A stretch of 64,000 nucleotides of DNA from Phoebastria nigripes (taxonomy: Eukaryota > Chordata > Aves > Procellariiformes > Diomedeidae), in NCBI GenBank assembly GCA_035582835.1, contig JAYKAV010002375.1:1-64000 (forward strand), written 5' to 3'. Shown one piece after another: positions 1-15,100 of the stretch. The notes beneath the pieces are model-generated. The model was not told where the DNA came from. It made no database searches and saw only the letters and a list, made by a program, of their open reading frames with translations. The position numbers and the translations under genes are program-made. Positions within the stretch are counted from its first letter, which is position 1; every line of letters starts with the position of its first letter.

Positions 1-2120
1 AAAAAAAAAAAAAGTCTTCAAAAAGGTCTTCACCATGATCTAAAGAGTTCTCTCTGTCAGTTTTCTCCTTGCAAGTATGCGAAGGGCATTTGCTTTCCAT
101 ACTTTGCTTTCCAGGAACAACAGGCTTGAATTCATTTAATACAGTTTTAAACCTTTAGAATTCCAGTTGTTGAGAAAAGGGAAAGAAAAACACTTGATTT
201 ATTTTCTTTTTGTTTAAACAACGTATCCAAGAGAGCCCCAACACATAAGCTAAGAGGACATCATCATGTACAATGGAACACTTACAGGTAGGGCACATTA
301 TTTTCTCTTCCTCCAAATTACTAACATTTTACTTGGCAACACCCATCATCAAAGCCCACTGTAACAATTAACCGAAGATCAAACGCGCATGCTGATACAA
401 CAGAGAGCCATCAAGACTCATCCACAGACTGTGTACGTACTACACTACTCCCTCATCTCCTCGCACATTCTGCACAACTCCGTTTGTATTCTTCCAAAGA
501 AACCAGTAATTTTCTCTTCTTGTCAGCAAGTTTTTTCTTAAGACAGCAGGCATGGTAACATTACACTTACTGATAGGAGGCATGGTTTTGTCTGCTTTCT
601 TCAGCAGTCTCAGAAGTGCAAAGGCTCCTGCAGACTGCTGATCAGCGACCTCCATTAGAAAACACTGCCTTGGCCATACTGCTGTAGTTAGATGCATTCA
701 GGCTCACTCCACAAGGCAATAACCCAACATAGCAGTAGAGAAGGTATGAAGTCATAGCAAGAATTTGCTTTGCTGTTGAAAATTTTTTTTGCTGATAGGC
801 CTTTTTGCTCATGATCAACCAAAGTCTGCTCTGCAGATTTAAAGTACAAGCGGCTCCATCACTTTAACAAACTGTACAGTTTCACCCTTGACTTAATTCT
901 TCAAACGGCATCAAACTCTTGCCTTGCCTACATATGACTAAACATTTTGCACTGATTCTCAGAAAAGCATGTATGAGAAACCATACTTAAAGAAAAAGAG
1001 AAAGACTGAGGTAATACAGTCAAGTGGCGTTTAGCAGAAATCAGGATTAGGTCTGTGTATTCACATATCCACTGACTTGCTTGGGTTGTAGGTTACCAGA
1101 AAGTGCGTTGAGTTAGCTCCTGTTGTAATTAATCCTAGCAGTTAGAACCATAGGAAGACATTTTAAAAGAACAATTCAAGTTAAAACATGTGCGTTAACC
1201 ATGCACATCTCTGAAAAAGTATAGTTGGACAAGTCATCCAGATATTTAGGCGACATGAAAATGGTAGCACATTGGTAGCATATAAAAACGGTAGCACAAT
1301 GATGTGGCATTTGCTTTATTTTCTTTCCTTAAGGATAAGTCTGGTTGACAGTAACTGAAAAAAACTGGAATGAGATTCTGTTTTACTTGCATTCGTGTAG
1401 TTAAGGGCATGCATGCATATAAAACTAATGAAGAATAAAACCAGATTTCTCTTCCTTCACCACCGAGCATGTGTCCCAGCCAGCATAATGACTGAACTAG
1501 TGGCAAAGCAGTAGTTTAGCATGTGGCCTGTGTTCACAATACAGACAGAATCCAACAGTCCCTTCAGTTCCCTCAAACAGTCGATACTACAATTCTTGAG
1601 GAAACGAGTCTTCACATTTTAGGCACTGCCAGACAATTTCTATTTCCACATCATAGCAATTTATAGTCAATTCTGGAGAGCCTGTTCCATTTAAAAAATC
1701 CTGAAAGACTGCTGTCATCTTTGCAAGCAAAGGCCATTCTTTTCTGCTTCCATAGGTTGTTTACACAGCATCATCTTGTGTGATTTAGCCTGTTTTCACA
1801 TGAGCACTGAGGTAAGTTAGTTTGCAGAATCCACATCAGGAACAGAAAATAATTAAGATAGAATTAAACAGTCACTGCAGATTATTTGTAAATTCAAATT
1901 GGTTCAGTTCAGCATTAACCCAAACCAACAAAAAAATCCAGTTTCAAGTCAGTTTTGTCTTTAACATTAGCAGGAACATTAGACATCACTCTGCATTTCC
2001 AACTAACCCTTTCGACACAAGAAAGTTCTCACCCAAAACAGTGATTTCCCTGAGGGTTTAAAGGTTAACTTCAATTACCCTTCCTCGCAAAGAGAGTTAT
2101 AAGCCACTCCTAATAACACC

Positions 2121-2139
2121 ACCACCCCCCCACCCCCCC
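2121..2139. repeat. C-rich simple repeat
   Basis: A short run of cytosines broken by single A bases. It is low-complexity sequence with no gene attached. Confidence 0.7.
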
Positions 2140-5097
2140 AGTTTCAGCCTTCTTAGAATTGCACAGGACAAAGTAAAGAACTTAAGTAAAGACAGTGCTC
2201 AGTAGCGGCAAAAACTGGCGGGAGAGAGAGAAAACCTCCACCTTTTCTAAAGGCCTGCAGTGCTTTCTTTTGTGATTGCCATCTTGCATGCAGTGCACTA
2301 CAGCCTTCACATTTGATTCCACAAACACATCTTTTCCCTATTTCAAATGCACATAGTTCCATTCACACTTTAAAGCAGAAGTCAGCTCTGCAGCCAAAAA
2401 TTGTACCATTCTCCCTACCCGCTCCATTTCTTCCTGTCCCACATGGCACCCCTCAATTTATAGTGAACTGGGTCAGGAATCAAATCCAGATTTCTAAGAG
2501 CCAAAAGCTCACAAACTAACAGTCCAGCAATACCCACGAGCTAATGAAACTACAGTGCAAGCTATTTCGTATGGATCACCACTGCTAAGAGGATAAAAAG
2601 AGCCAGTGAATTCCTCCCTGTGCATGCCAATGTTCATCTACAAGGAAAGTACTACACCAAGACAAAAAAATTTTCAGTCATGAAAGACGCCAGAAAGCCC
2701 ACCTCTTGGTTGTGTTTTTTGCAGACAAGGCAAAGTTGAAGTGCTCAAGGGCCGAAGAGACTTTCTATGTTATCATCAATATGTTAAGAGATCTTTATTT
2801 CAAAAGAAGTTTTGAAAAAACCTCACTAGTTTAGGGTTTTTGTGCTGATGCACATGAAAACATAGAAGACAATACATCATTTTGCTGTATATGTTGGAAC
2901 ACACTCAAAGTAACTCAATTTCAGTATAAGAATAATACAGCAAGTTTGTTAAGTAGCAGTCTCTTTCAGGTAACTTGTGTCTGTAAATAGCTTCTACAAA
3001 ATGAACTTCAAGTGTCTTTAACTGAAAGCATACACTGGATAGTAATAGGTAAAATACTGAAGTATACAGCTGTTACGCACTTCATGGTTGTAAAAACAGT
3101 CACAGATGGCACCTGCAGAGAGCAAAGCTGGGCCTGAAAGCTTGCAGATTTCTAGCTTCCTCCGCAGGCATTTGTCCTTGTTGCAAACGAGTACCCTCCA
3201 ACAGACCTTCAACCAACATCTGCGTGTCCTGTGTCATCATGTCCCCCCTCCCTGAGTATGTGAGGAAACGTTATTAGTGGGATTATAATACATCATTTCT
3301 TAATTGTTACTTATCAAAGGAATAAACATTTTACAACAGCTACTGCTATTATATAATCATAGATTTCTTTTTGTTTGGAGCTTTAATTTCTTACTTCATT
3401 ATGCAGTCAACAGAATCCAAACTACCTTTTTCTTTCCTTGCAATTAGCAATGACTCAATGGAAGACAAACAGAAAGCTGATTTTTGCTGGTTTTGCTGCA
3501 CTCCTTCAAAAGAAGTTTAATCAACCCTCTAGAAGCAATCATCCCAGTGCAATGAATTTCAAGTACGCTTGGACCTTGCATAGGTGCAAGTGTAAGACAA
3601 ATGTGAGAGATGGAGAAAAATTTATTTCGCTACCACAAGCCGTTACCTCCACCTCAAACAGCAGTAAGTAAAGCCATAGCATTTGTCTCAGTGAAGACAG
3701 GAGAGAAACCTTGTAGAAAGCAATCAAGACCCCCACAACAGTTTCAGAAGTAATGATGATCTCTAGTTAGACACATACTGCTAGAACCAGGGCCAACTAA
3801 GCACCAGCTACCAGGAAATGCCCAAGAGGCAACTTACGCCATTAAAGTCTTTGAAATTTATTTATTTGATAGTATAAGGGTAAATAGCAAGTTCTTGCTT
3901 TATCTACTAGAAAACTCAGTTTTTGTCATTGGCAACATAAGTCAACATTTAAAAGGCCACTAGTAACCAAGAAGAAAGCAACTCTTCATAGTCCAAGATT
4001 ACATTAGGTATACAATTAATGAAAACATGTCTGGGATTTAGTTCCTAGCTCGCAACAACAGGATGACTATGTCTTTAAATCACCTAGGATGAAAATTACA
4101 TCTTAACTCACTCCAGGGAAAAAAACAAAAACAACCAAAAAACCACAGGGCTAATTTTAAAGATCCTAACTCAAAAGTACAGAAAAATCAGATGTGTTCA
4201 GTAATTGACTAGAGAAAATGTCAGGCTGCTCATCTCAGAAAGGCAAAAAAAAAGAGACAAATCTCAAGATATTCTGCCTACAGCAGAGGGCAAAGAACCC
4301 AATCCCTGAAGATATTTCTATGAAGCTAAACAAACTCTAAATGCATGTAGATGGCATTAATTTAAGCAGAAGTTTAAGAAGGATCACAAGTTGCTACATT
4401 TTTAATAACATCACTATGAAAAAATAAAACCGAACCTGGCAGATTATTAGCTCACTGCTTCTGCTCTCCTGTAAGAGGTTCTACAGTTCAACTTACGGTA
4501 CAGGCTGGTGCTGCCACTTTTAAATCAAATCTCTTCACATCTCAAACCACTGTGGTTGTTAAATGCAAATAATTAATTGTGGCTATAATGAAAACGCTAA
4601 AAACAAGTTTTCTTACATAAACATGACCCCTACCATTCAGTATTTTAATTCTCTGAAAAAGGTAAAAAAAATCAGTGGATATACACTTTTGGGTAAATGC
4701 AAGGTATGGGATGGGAAACAGGGAGAAGCTATTTTTAAGGATGACTGCTCAAGACTACTAGGTCAAATAAAAAAAGAAAGTAAACACAAAAAGGTATGTT
4801 ACAATGAAGATGATGATGGGTTGGTTAAAAAGTATGTTGTATAGCAAAGTGAAAATAAATGTAGTAAAGCTTAGGCTAACCAGACTCTCCAAGCATTGGA
4901 ACAGTGGAAATAGAGACAACCTTCATATCCCCAAAGCCTTTTCTTCATGAGAACTTCAAGTCAGGAAATCCCTTCTTTTTCAGATTTTTCTCAGTAATGA
5001 AGTCCTCACATTAACTCCAGAGTCAGGCCAAGGCAGAAGTCACCACTTATATTCAAAGACCTTTCCTTACAGTTGAACAATCATTTACTTATTTATT

Positions 5098-5102
<5 letters not shown>

Positions 5103-5128
<26 letters not shown>
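5103..5128. repeat. Poly(T) tract, 26 T
   Basis: An uninterrupted run of 26 T. It could be the reverse complement of an old poly(A) tail or a simple homopolymer. I could not recognise a retroposed body on either side. Confidence 0.85.
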
Positions 5129-7299
5129 GGTAGGGGACCATCAGACTCATTACTTAATTTTAAGTGCTCAACATAGGCCAGAGGAAATGGAAAGCTTTTC
5201 TTCAAAGTTCAAAAGCAGGATTCAGATCCTGCTGCCTTTAGCAGAACAAACAAAAAAAGAATCAAGATAAAGAGAAAAGCAGCAATAAAGCCCATCACGT
5301 CTGTTATGCCGTTTTCAGACTTTGGCAACGTCTCTCTCGATTTAGAGCACTGGCCAGCAAACCCCCCAAATTCTCTCTGAAAAAGTCCCATGCACTGTAA
5401 CATGTGGGAGGTACACACACACTACAGCTGTTAATCAAACTTCTGCAGTTCAAAGCCAAAAAGCTGCAAATACTCACAAGGCAAGCACGCTGTAAAGATG
5501 TACTGCAATGTTAACGCACCAACGTGTAAATACCAGCACACGGAAAGGTTTACTCCTTCACAGCAACAACATGCTTCATGGAACACGTGAGGCTTCAATA
5601 GGTGTTGGCCACTTCCCAGGAGAAGTGTGAAGACCTTTAGCGGGGGGTGAAAGAAGCAGTTCCAAACACCCACCCCTGAATCTGCATTGGGATCTGAAGA
5701 TCCTCACTGGCTTCAGAGTACTGCTTAGTCAAGGGAGACCCGACACTAAGTGGCCAAAAAATATGCTGTCCAGATCTGCTAATATATGAAAATAAGTCTG
5801 TCTGTTTTGATGAGTCACTACTTTGCCAACTTTTTATGTATTTTTAATCAAAGCTCTTTTTTCAACTACATCTAGACATGGTTTAATAAATTCCTCTCCC
5901 CTCCTCTCCAAACTTAAGTTATTTGTTTGCAAAATTGCAAACATTCTTGATAAGGTATTACAAATCTAATTCCTCCTCAGCCAGCATACAGCTGAAAGGA
6001 ACAGATCAGAATAAAAATGAAATTAGTATCCCAAGATTTGGAGATGCTTTTAGTTAACACTGATTCAGATCCCATGCAAATTACACTAATTCTGATGAGC
6101 CCTCACTTGCAATTTCCAGGATTTCAATGAAAACCAAGAAGCAACTAATTAAGGCCTTAGGATAGCTTCTTCATTGAAGGCAAATGGAATTCATCTACAT
6201 AGAAAACTTTCAAAATAGTCAATGGCAAAGTGTGCATGTTTTCAAAACCAACATTCACAAACAATGAAACAGTTTTTGAAATGGCAAATATCAGAGACAA
6301 AAGAAGTTGAACAGGATGTTTTGACCTTCTTTGAAAATGACAAACTATAGGAAGAGTTAAAAGGCTTTTAGAGCATAAGAGATGCACAGCTTGTTTCTAG
6401 AAAAAGAAAAGCATAATCCCAACCCATTTAAAAATACTATCTTGCTACAACATCCTAACAGTAGCGCTATGAGTACACCAGATGGTCGTGACACAGAAAC
6501 AACAGAACTATGAGTAGAAAAGTTCTGTAGTGACCAAACTTTTCATCACAAAGCTGCAGTACGCTGCTACCTCTCTGCAAATTATTTGAGGAAAATGTGT
6601 ATTTTTTCCCCCTTATGCTTCATATGACTCAATGAAAGGATCTTAAGACACCAAGTGGAAACAAATGAAATTACTTGAACGAAAAGGTACCCCCAGACCT
6701 GAGCCATCCCATGATAGGATTGCTCTCCCATGACTGCCAGCTCAAATATTGCATTATAAGCAAGACTTACACCAGCATTTGATACTGCAAAACTCTGGAA
6801 ATAGACCACTAGTAAATATACAACATCCCTCCCATGGCCCGCACCAGAGCAAAACACAGACAGCTGTAGTTATAAGCAGCTCAATAAGTGTTTAATGCCT
6901 GGGCTTACCTCTACTGAAAAGTCTTTGGAGGCTTTCCAATTGGAGAAGAGAGACAAGATCCTTGCTTGCATGCTGCCTTACAAACTAATCAGCCTACTCC
7001 TTCACTAGGTAAACCTCACTGCAAATGGTCTTAACCCAGCAGATTCCAACAATGAAGAGAAAATGAAGATAAATCATTTCCCAACTGATAGATCTATCTT
7101 TACTACTTTAAATAGAGTCAATATCTTCCTTCAATATGCTTCAAGCATTTTTGGCTAATATCAGCAGCATTAATGGTCTGATTCATTGTTCCCCTGTTTA
7201 ACTCCCATCTGTTACTCAAAACACTCATTCCTATCTTGTTGCACTTTGTTCTTCTCCTCTCTTTTAGAAAGGAGTCTTTGATACTGTGTGTGCATGGTC

Positions 7300-7362
7300 A
7301 CTACGCCGTACAAGATGCTGGTCTTGCTCCAACTGAAGGCAATGAGAACTGAGGTCACAAAT
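7300..7362. repeat. Possible sauropsid palindromic repeat fragment
   Basis: The stretch reads as a degraded version of the 'ctggtcttgctcc / actgaagtcaatggga' motif that recurs in reptile and bird genomes in MITE-like palindromic elements. Only about 60 bases are alignable by eye, so family assignment is uncertain. A plus-strand pyrimidine tract ending in AG at about 7,266 sits just before it, which can make the region look like an exon. Confidence 0.35.
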
Positions 7363-10153
7363 ATAATTCCTGCTAAAGGTAATAGGCAATTGAGCATAGC
7401 ACTGGCGTTTCAGCCCGCACTGGGCTGGAGCCAGAGTGTTTCAACTATTCCTGTCCTAAAGGTTTCAAAACAAGTAGTTAAGGGAGGAGCTCTACCTTAA
7501 ACACTTACTGCTTACTTTTTCCGATAACAATGCAAGAAAAGCTAGCTGTAGGTCAGATCACATATTCAGCTAGTATCCCATCTCACACAGTGGCCAGAGT
7601 AAGGCTCCCAACTGCACGTAGACACCGCGGCAAGAGTTTAATAGCTTAACCACAAGCAGTTTCACAGTGGAACCGTGGTATAAATTATATGAACACTGGA
7701 CAAGATTTCTTTGGAATTCCTTCATTAAGAAGGCAGATTAGAAAGGGTTACAGGCTCACATTCAAAGACTTAACCTAAAGACATCTGAAGTTTCCAAATG
7801 ACTTTAACTTACTATGCACCAAGACAAACACCAAGCTTAAGAAGGTAGAGAATTAATGAGCTAGCAGTTGCCAGATTTGGCCCTCTGTAAGTATGAGGTA
7901 AAACACACTAGCTTAAAGTCAAGCAAAGAAGTTTATACTAAAGCATTTTAACTGGAATGAGAATGGGTTAAGAACCTGCACAGAGTTACCACAGCTCAGC
8001 AGATGCATATTAGCTTGTTAAACTATTGTAACTCAGTGTGTCACTACTTAGTCTCTCAAGTCTCTTCTGAAACGCTACAGAGATCATGTAGTAAGACAGG
8101 TACTTCACCCCTGTATTCCAAGAAGATAATTTCTCTAGTTGAGGGGTACTTCACCACCTCTATCCCCTCTTTTTCTAATACCATTCTTTTTTTTCCCCAT
8201 CAGTAGGCCTTTACCCATAATTCAGATTCACTTCTTCCAAGGTTAAAGCAGTTTATATGCTGCAAGAGCAACAAGGAGCAGTGAGCAGTATTGATGGCAT
8301 TTCCAAAGAAATCTGCAGTTGTCCTACATCACTGGTGTACCACAAGCTAGAGAAGGTGCTTTTATTTCACCTCCACACTGTTCTTTTCATCATTTACACA
8401 GATCACTTGATCACAATGTTTTGCTGTACTTTTAAATGCTCCCTAGTTTATGATCTTCTGTAGCTGTGAGCTGAACAAAAGAATTCACACACAAAGGTTT
8501 TTATATTTACTCAAGACACATACTGAATGTGAATTTGTCCAGTTCCTTCTTCCCTACGCTAACTCCCACAGTGACATAAGACAATTCTACCTCCAAAGAG
8601 ACCAGCACAAAACAGTAATTACCCCATTGATAGCATCCACTTCCAAATCAAGCAGGGAGTCCCAACGCCCACAAAGAGCCTCAATAATGCCCTTAAGCAG
8701 GCAATATTTCACATATTAGGTCCTTATGGAAATGCCATATAGGCACCTAAACTTCCACTGGGAAGGAAAGAGTACAGATATCCCCAGAGGGTCTGCATTT
8801 GTTTTTCTTCTATCATGTGCTTTCTTGCTGCCCCATCAATCTATATTGCTTCCTCTTTAAATAAATGCTTTGTGAAAAAACACAGCTACAACTCAGTTAT
8901 TAATATTAAAGATGAAGTATTATGTTAAGAATGCACCAACTCATTTGACTTAGTATTAGTGTGGTTACGGTTTAAAACTATCAAAAGCTTTAAAGTACGT
9001 TTAGACAGTTTCTAAGACTAACCAAATATTAAGTGAAAATACCACTTTACAGCTAGAAAATGGGCCACTTCTCAATACATTAATGACATCTTAGTTGTTT
9101 GAGTTAAAACCGGCATTCAAACATCTTTACTAACTATTGCTGTTTATAAACACTGGGAGATGTCCGAGTTCAGACAATCCCTTCACTTGGAAAGAAGAAA
9201 TATATCTATAGCAATGAAAATTTTATTCAGCTCCACAAAAGAGAACAGTATCAACCTATAGCTCTTTCTATAATATAATAAACCAGTTGCACATGATATT
9301 AAATTCAGCTGCAGTGATTAAGCATTCTCTTTGCAGACAGAAGCACAAAAAATGATTAATTTTTCACCTGATCGACTACAGCGAAATAATTTTGTATCGT
9401 AGAATGAAAGGCAGTTTTCTGCCATAGCACCAACTGCCTGTGTTAAGACTTCTCTGTATTTCCAATGCCAGGGTTTAACTGAAACTACTGCTAATTAGAT
9501 AATTTTTGGAGTGAAGTTCTACAAACCAGCTACAAGGGCAGCAACACTATTTAATAATCTTGACTTGCCAAGTGGATGCTCTGTGCTAAAGAAAGCATGG
9601 GTAACACTGTTGGGCAGAAGCACTTTTAACTTACATAAAGGACGTATTTTGCTCCCAAAATCTAACAGTTTATGTCAGTACTAGTTTCCTTTGCCAAATT
9701 TCTTTCAGGAACACTGTAGCTAATTGTTCTTTGTGTCAGTCCAGATCTGCAAGGCAGGCATGACTGCAAGAAAAAGAAGAGATATAAAGGCCAGGTAAGT
9801 AGTTTTCAAATAATTCTGTATGTATGATATGATTATCACAGGAAAGCTAATAATTCTACAAAAAAAAGGACTAGAAAAATGTAGCTGGCAAAGCATTCAA
9901 TACAATTTTAAAAACTTTCACAGAAGGCATTCAGAAGTGAAATGCGGGGGAAAAAACAACAACAAACAAAGCAATGTAAGACCACTGGCTTTCAAACCTC
10001 TGCTACACAGAAATCAAACATGACTGCATTCACTGCTTAGCACAGCCTCTTACCAGCATTTTCAGGAGCAAGTCTTCCCTTACCACAAGTAATAGACTGC
10101 TAGAATTGACAGAAAAAACTAATAGCTGACCCACAGCTCTTACAACACTGCAT

Positions 10154-10270
10154 AAAAATTAAAAAAAAAAACAAAACAAAAACAAAAAACAAAAAACAAA
10201 CAAACAAACAAAAAAACAAAAAAACCCAAACAAACAAAAAAAAAACCACCCCACAAACAAACAAAAAACC
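10154..10270. repeat. A-rich (AAAAC)n low-complexity tract
   Basis: Over 100 bases consist of A runs separated by single or double C, with (CAAA)n units in the middle. This is a degenerate microsatellite, with no coding content. Confidence 0.9.
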
Positions 10271-13200
10271 TTAAAAAGATTTTACATAGCATGTGGACAG
10301 CATGCTACTTCAGAAATTAAGATATCTCCTTACCGCACTGTGCTGGTGGTATTTTCAGAAGGCAGAAACTAGCTTTTCTTCAAGCATTCACCAGGCATCT
10401 GCAAGAGCCCAGTGGCATCAGACACCATCAGTGACAGCGCGGAAGTGATGCACTCCCGGCTAAAGCACAGGAGTTCACCTAGGCAGCAAAGCATTATACA
10501 ACCTGGAACAACTTTTCAATTGATGGAAAGAAGAGATGCTTTTGAAATCTACGTCTTCAGCAAAACATATCAGGAGTCCCACCCTCCCCATGCACTGGAT
10601 GCATGCTCATACCCACTGTGCCTCCTCCACTAGAAGGCAAAAGGGGCTGTCTACAGCCACCGAGCCAATAGCAGAATGAAACATTACTTTTTTGTTTCAA
10701 CAGAAAAACTTTCAGAAGAGGAATGAAAGTTTAAGTAGTCCAGATCTTTAGAAGAGGTAGCCAAATTTTTTAAGGCTATGTCCAACAGTGACGAGGATTA
10801 GGAGCAACACGAGTTATCTATATTTTATGTGTAGCAGAGGAAAAAACATCAAACCCCACCAGCATTAATATGCCCAGACACCCTTATTATTCACTTTAAT
10901 TTCTCAGATACATTTTGGAAAGGACATGCCTTGTTTTTTTCATTTGAAAATATAAATCTTATTTCTCTACTCTTTATTCCAGTCATTTTTGTCCTTCTTG
11001 CCCTTGAGATTAATTTGATGGAGGAAAGCACATACTTTGCATAGGACATGATACCCCATACGAGAGCAATTATTAGATTTCATAAAAAGTGACTAAGGCA
11101 TCATCATGCAATTATTTCTTTGTTACACAAAATATTTTCAAGATGGAAGTAAGATAGGACAAAAACATTGGTTTAGTCACCTCCAAAAGAACTCTTTATA
11201 ATAAAAAAAGAGATTATAGAGGTAAGACATTTCACTAAGTTACCATATTCACACATACAAAAAAAAAAAACCACAAAACAAACCCATACAACCCAAAAAC
11301 CATATTCTTAATGTTTGATTCTTGGAAACAAAACAAAAACCAAACAATTTTTATAGAGTGAAGCCTCCCAAGCTATCAGAGCTGCAGTGTTAATAAGTAA
11401 TTGTTAATATGTTGTTACACAGTTGTTAATAAATAAGTTTTTTAAATGCATTAAAATCAGAATCAGCATTTTCTTGGCAGTTTGCCATTAACAGACCAAC
11501 AATTATTTCATCTTTGCAGTAGTACTGCCAGCATAGCAAGCTGGTAGCAATCCAACTGAAAAGTTATTCTGTTTCAAGCTTGTTTCCTACCCAATATTAA
11601 TTGAAATTGGTTTACATTACTTGACTAATGCAATAAAAGCAAGACTGCTGTCACTTGACTATAAAAGTACATCATCCACTGGATATTATTGCATAGCTGA
11701 AATAGAAATGTAATTTATATGTACGCACAAAAATTCCACAATATTTGATATAATATCATCTTATGTCCTAGAAAAGCCCTTGATCATAGCAGCAGGTTTG
11801 CCATAGATGAAGTCTGAGGCATAGATGGCAGCCTCACAGGGAAACCTGAAGGGTAAAACACACCTACACCATCATTTCCACTGGCAAATATTTGCTTTCA
11901 TTGCATCATTTAGAATTGAAAGTTCATTCACCAAAATAAAGCAATGTATCCAGAAAAGAAGTCTCTCTTGTGCATGTTCTATCCAAGAAGAAACACAAAG
12001 ATTAGACTGAATGCAGAGTTCAGAAAGTTCCTCATATACATAGACCACCACCTATTCTCATTTAAAATCGCAGCAATAATACATACCTACAAAAAGCTTC
12101 ACCTAAAAACAACCTGAGAACCTTGCAATGTTCTAGAGAAGGTCACAGAAATTGGAAGGAAAGTGCTGCTCTTCTCTTACTGGAGAGGTCAACACGGACC
12201 AAGCTGGAGAAGGTAACTGAAGCGTTTGTCACCAAATATGCCTCAGCCCTTGTAAGTTGCTGGACACAGATCTCCATGACTACTGAAACTGCAAACCAGT
12301 TCATTCTTACCTTGCAGAGCTGCCTTTCACAGACAGCAATGCCAGTCTTCAAGGCTGTACAAATGAGGTGTCTTTGACAAGCACACATATACCTCCCCAT
12401 AGCTACTCCATTCCGGAATACCTTCCGGGAAATGTTAGTGTGAGTTGCAGGCAAAACAAAATAAAGAACAAATCATTAAACCTAAACCATGTGCAAAATG
12501 CTGGGCAGCATGTAGAGGTACAGTATGTCATTCTTCTAAACAAAATGCTGGCCACCTCAAAAACATGAAAGGTGTGTCTATCGGTACGCTGTAGCCAAAT
12601 GGCTCATTGGGTAAACCACAAATTAGGATCCGTTCATCATCATTCACCCTATTTTAGTTGTTGTTGCTGTAGGAAGGGGGAAGATGAAATATTTTATTTC
12701 CATTTGCAGCAGAAAGAAGTAATCCACATGCAATCCAGTTCAGTGCTTACATGAGATACACATCAAATCAGTCATCCCTTGGAAGTACAGAATCAACATT
12801 GCTGGCCCTTGGTCTGCTGCATCATGTGAAAGCAAATATGAAGCACCCCATAAGGCAAGTTACAATGCAGTTACACAAGGGAAAATCCCAGATCTGTATG
12901 CCCTATGAAGGAGAAGAACAGACTAAGCAGTGACTTGACATCAATATTAAGCTCTAAGAATGTATCACATTAAAAACATAATAGGACACAATACCTCAGC
13001 ATAGCTACTAAGACACCAAAAGGAAATATAATTTGTGGCATAGAGGTTGATTCTATTAGCCAACCACATTAATTACATACACATTGCCTAAAATAAAGCT
13101 GGAACTACACACATAGAAGTGTACATTGTCATAAAGGGGTGCAGGGGAAATCCATCAGTTTAAGAAGTATGCTCATAAACCAACCACAATTACTATTCTA

Positions 13201-15100
13201 GGGACTTCAGAATTGGCTTCTTATGTATTTAGTTGAAAAGCCAACCAAAAGTTATTTTCATAGCATGGTTTATGGTCTACATAAGTCTTAGAAACATAAG
13301 ATTTAGAGCCAAGTCACCAAGACAAAAACAGTTTTTTAATCCAAGGTGTGAATGAATTGGTATTACTGTCTTCAGCAAAAGGAGCTTTTCATCTCTTCAA
13401 GGTGAGAGTTAGAAGTCACCATCTTCTTCTGAACGCAAATATAACTGCAGGTCTGCCACTACTAACATTTGCATGTGTTCAAGAGAAAAGCAAGAGGCAC
13501 GAAAGAGCTTTTTAATTTTGTCTGCTTTCACTGATAGCATAGTACATGAAGTCCTCATACAAAGTAAAATCGAAGTACAAGCCCCTATCTACTTTAGGGA
13601 TAGAATGGCCAAATATTTACGACCCAGAGCAGCGTGAGTGCTTTCCTTTGCATTCAGCTGTGTTACAATACAAGACAATGAGATGCTGCTAGTTTTTTCT
13701 GTGCTTGTGATTCTTAACAAACTATGACCCTGGGGAAAACATGTATATTCCTAGTACTAATGAGGTTATTATTTAATGCCATTAAAAGCCATTTGTCCAG
13801 GACTGAGTATGTGCTAGATAATGGATCGGGTCACTCTTCACAGTAATTCAATTACAACATAACTCCTTGAGCTTTCTAAAAATAAGTAGTATAATGTAAG
13901 TAGTGTGACTATTGGTAAGCAAATTACGTCCAAGAATGATGTGAATGAGAATCTTAGCTCTTAGATTCTGGGTCGAGGAGATAGCTACTTACAGGTATCA
14001 ACATCAGGTGACTAATAGCACCAGAAACCATATTATCTTATTTATTATGTTTATATATGTTTATGTTTATTATTATTATCTAATTATCTAGACATATTAC
14101 ATGGAGGTGGAAAAAAGGAAAAAAGTTCAGTGTTTCTGTATTTCTGAAGTTGTTTACTTGCATCTTAGCTTTCTACATACACTGAACAAAGCATAAATAA
14201 CAAAATCCCTGGTAAACATCACTTGTTATGCTCAAACTGCATGACCGTTGTACAACATGGACAGAAAACCATTTTCAGTGAGAACAATGCAAGGTTATTC
14301 CCACTTGTGAGAGGAATGAAACCTCACAAGATTTTGAATCAGTCAGTTATGATACACTTGCATCACACAAGGCTTTTACACAATAATAGTCATCTTTTCC
14401 ATTGTTACTGATTTTTAAAAATTTGTTTTCTTTAAATCTGTAACCTGTGTAAGTGGAGAGAAGTAAAGTAATCATGGGAGAACTGAACACCAGGGATGAA
14501 ACAAACAGCTGAATAACCTCTTCACTCAGATAAGCAGCAGCTGAATAATTCCCCAACTAGGCACACAGATATCCTGGCTTGGCCCTTTAAATAACACCTG
14601 CTACACACGAAGAGAAGCTGTGCTTAAGTTTACTGGAGGTTTTCATATTTATTCATTTAAATTCACGTGCAAGATAAGAAACACCAGCAGGAGGAAAAGA
14701 CTTTTGTATGTTAAAGCACCTCTTCAAGCAACATTTTAAAGAAGATCAGAAGCTCCACTGGGTTACTCACTGTTTCTGCATTTAGCTGCAGGTAGTTTGG
14801 GAGTATTTTCCCCAAGTAAAGGTTTACCTTGTATGTGTACCTTCTTAAAACTTGTCTTTAGCTTTTAGACCTACTGACTGCTGGAACAGAGAACAAAAGT
14901 CATTGCCAAATAATCATTATGGCAACACCTTTCAAACGTAAGGCAAACTTCTTAATACAAACAAACAAACAAGATTTCTCGGCTACACCTAGTCTTTACA
15001 GGTAGCAACAGAATTATTCAATTATGGTTATTTCTGGCTCTTCCTCCCCCAACCCTGTATCTATGTTCTAAGAAAAATGCATGTCTTTTTTTGCTACCAG

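Noticed and set aside
6900..6912. Minus-strand donor-like GTAAGC near 6,906
   Set aside because: No acceptor with a pyrimidine tract lies at a suitable distance and no open frame leads into it.
12123..12454. Overlapping 84- and 103-codon frames on opposite strands
   Set aside because: No splice sites fit and no motif was recognised. Likely chance.
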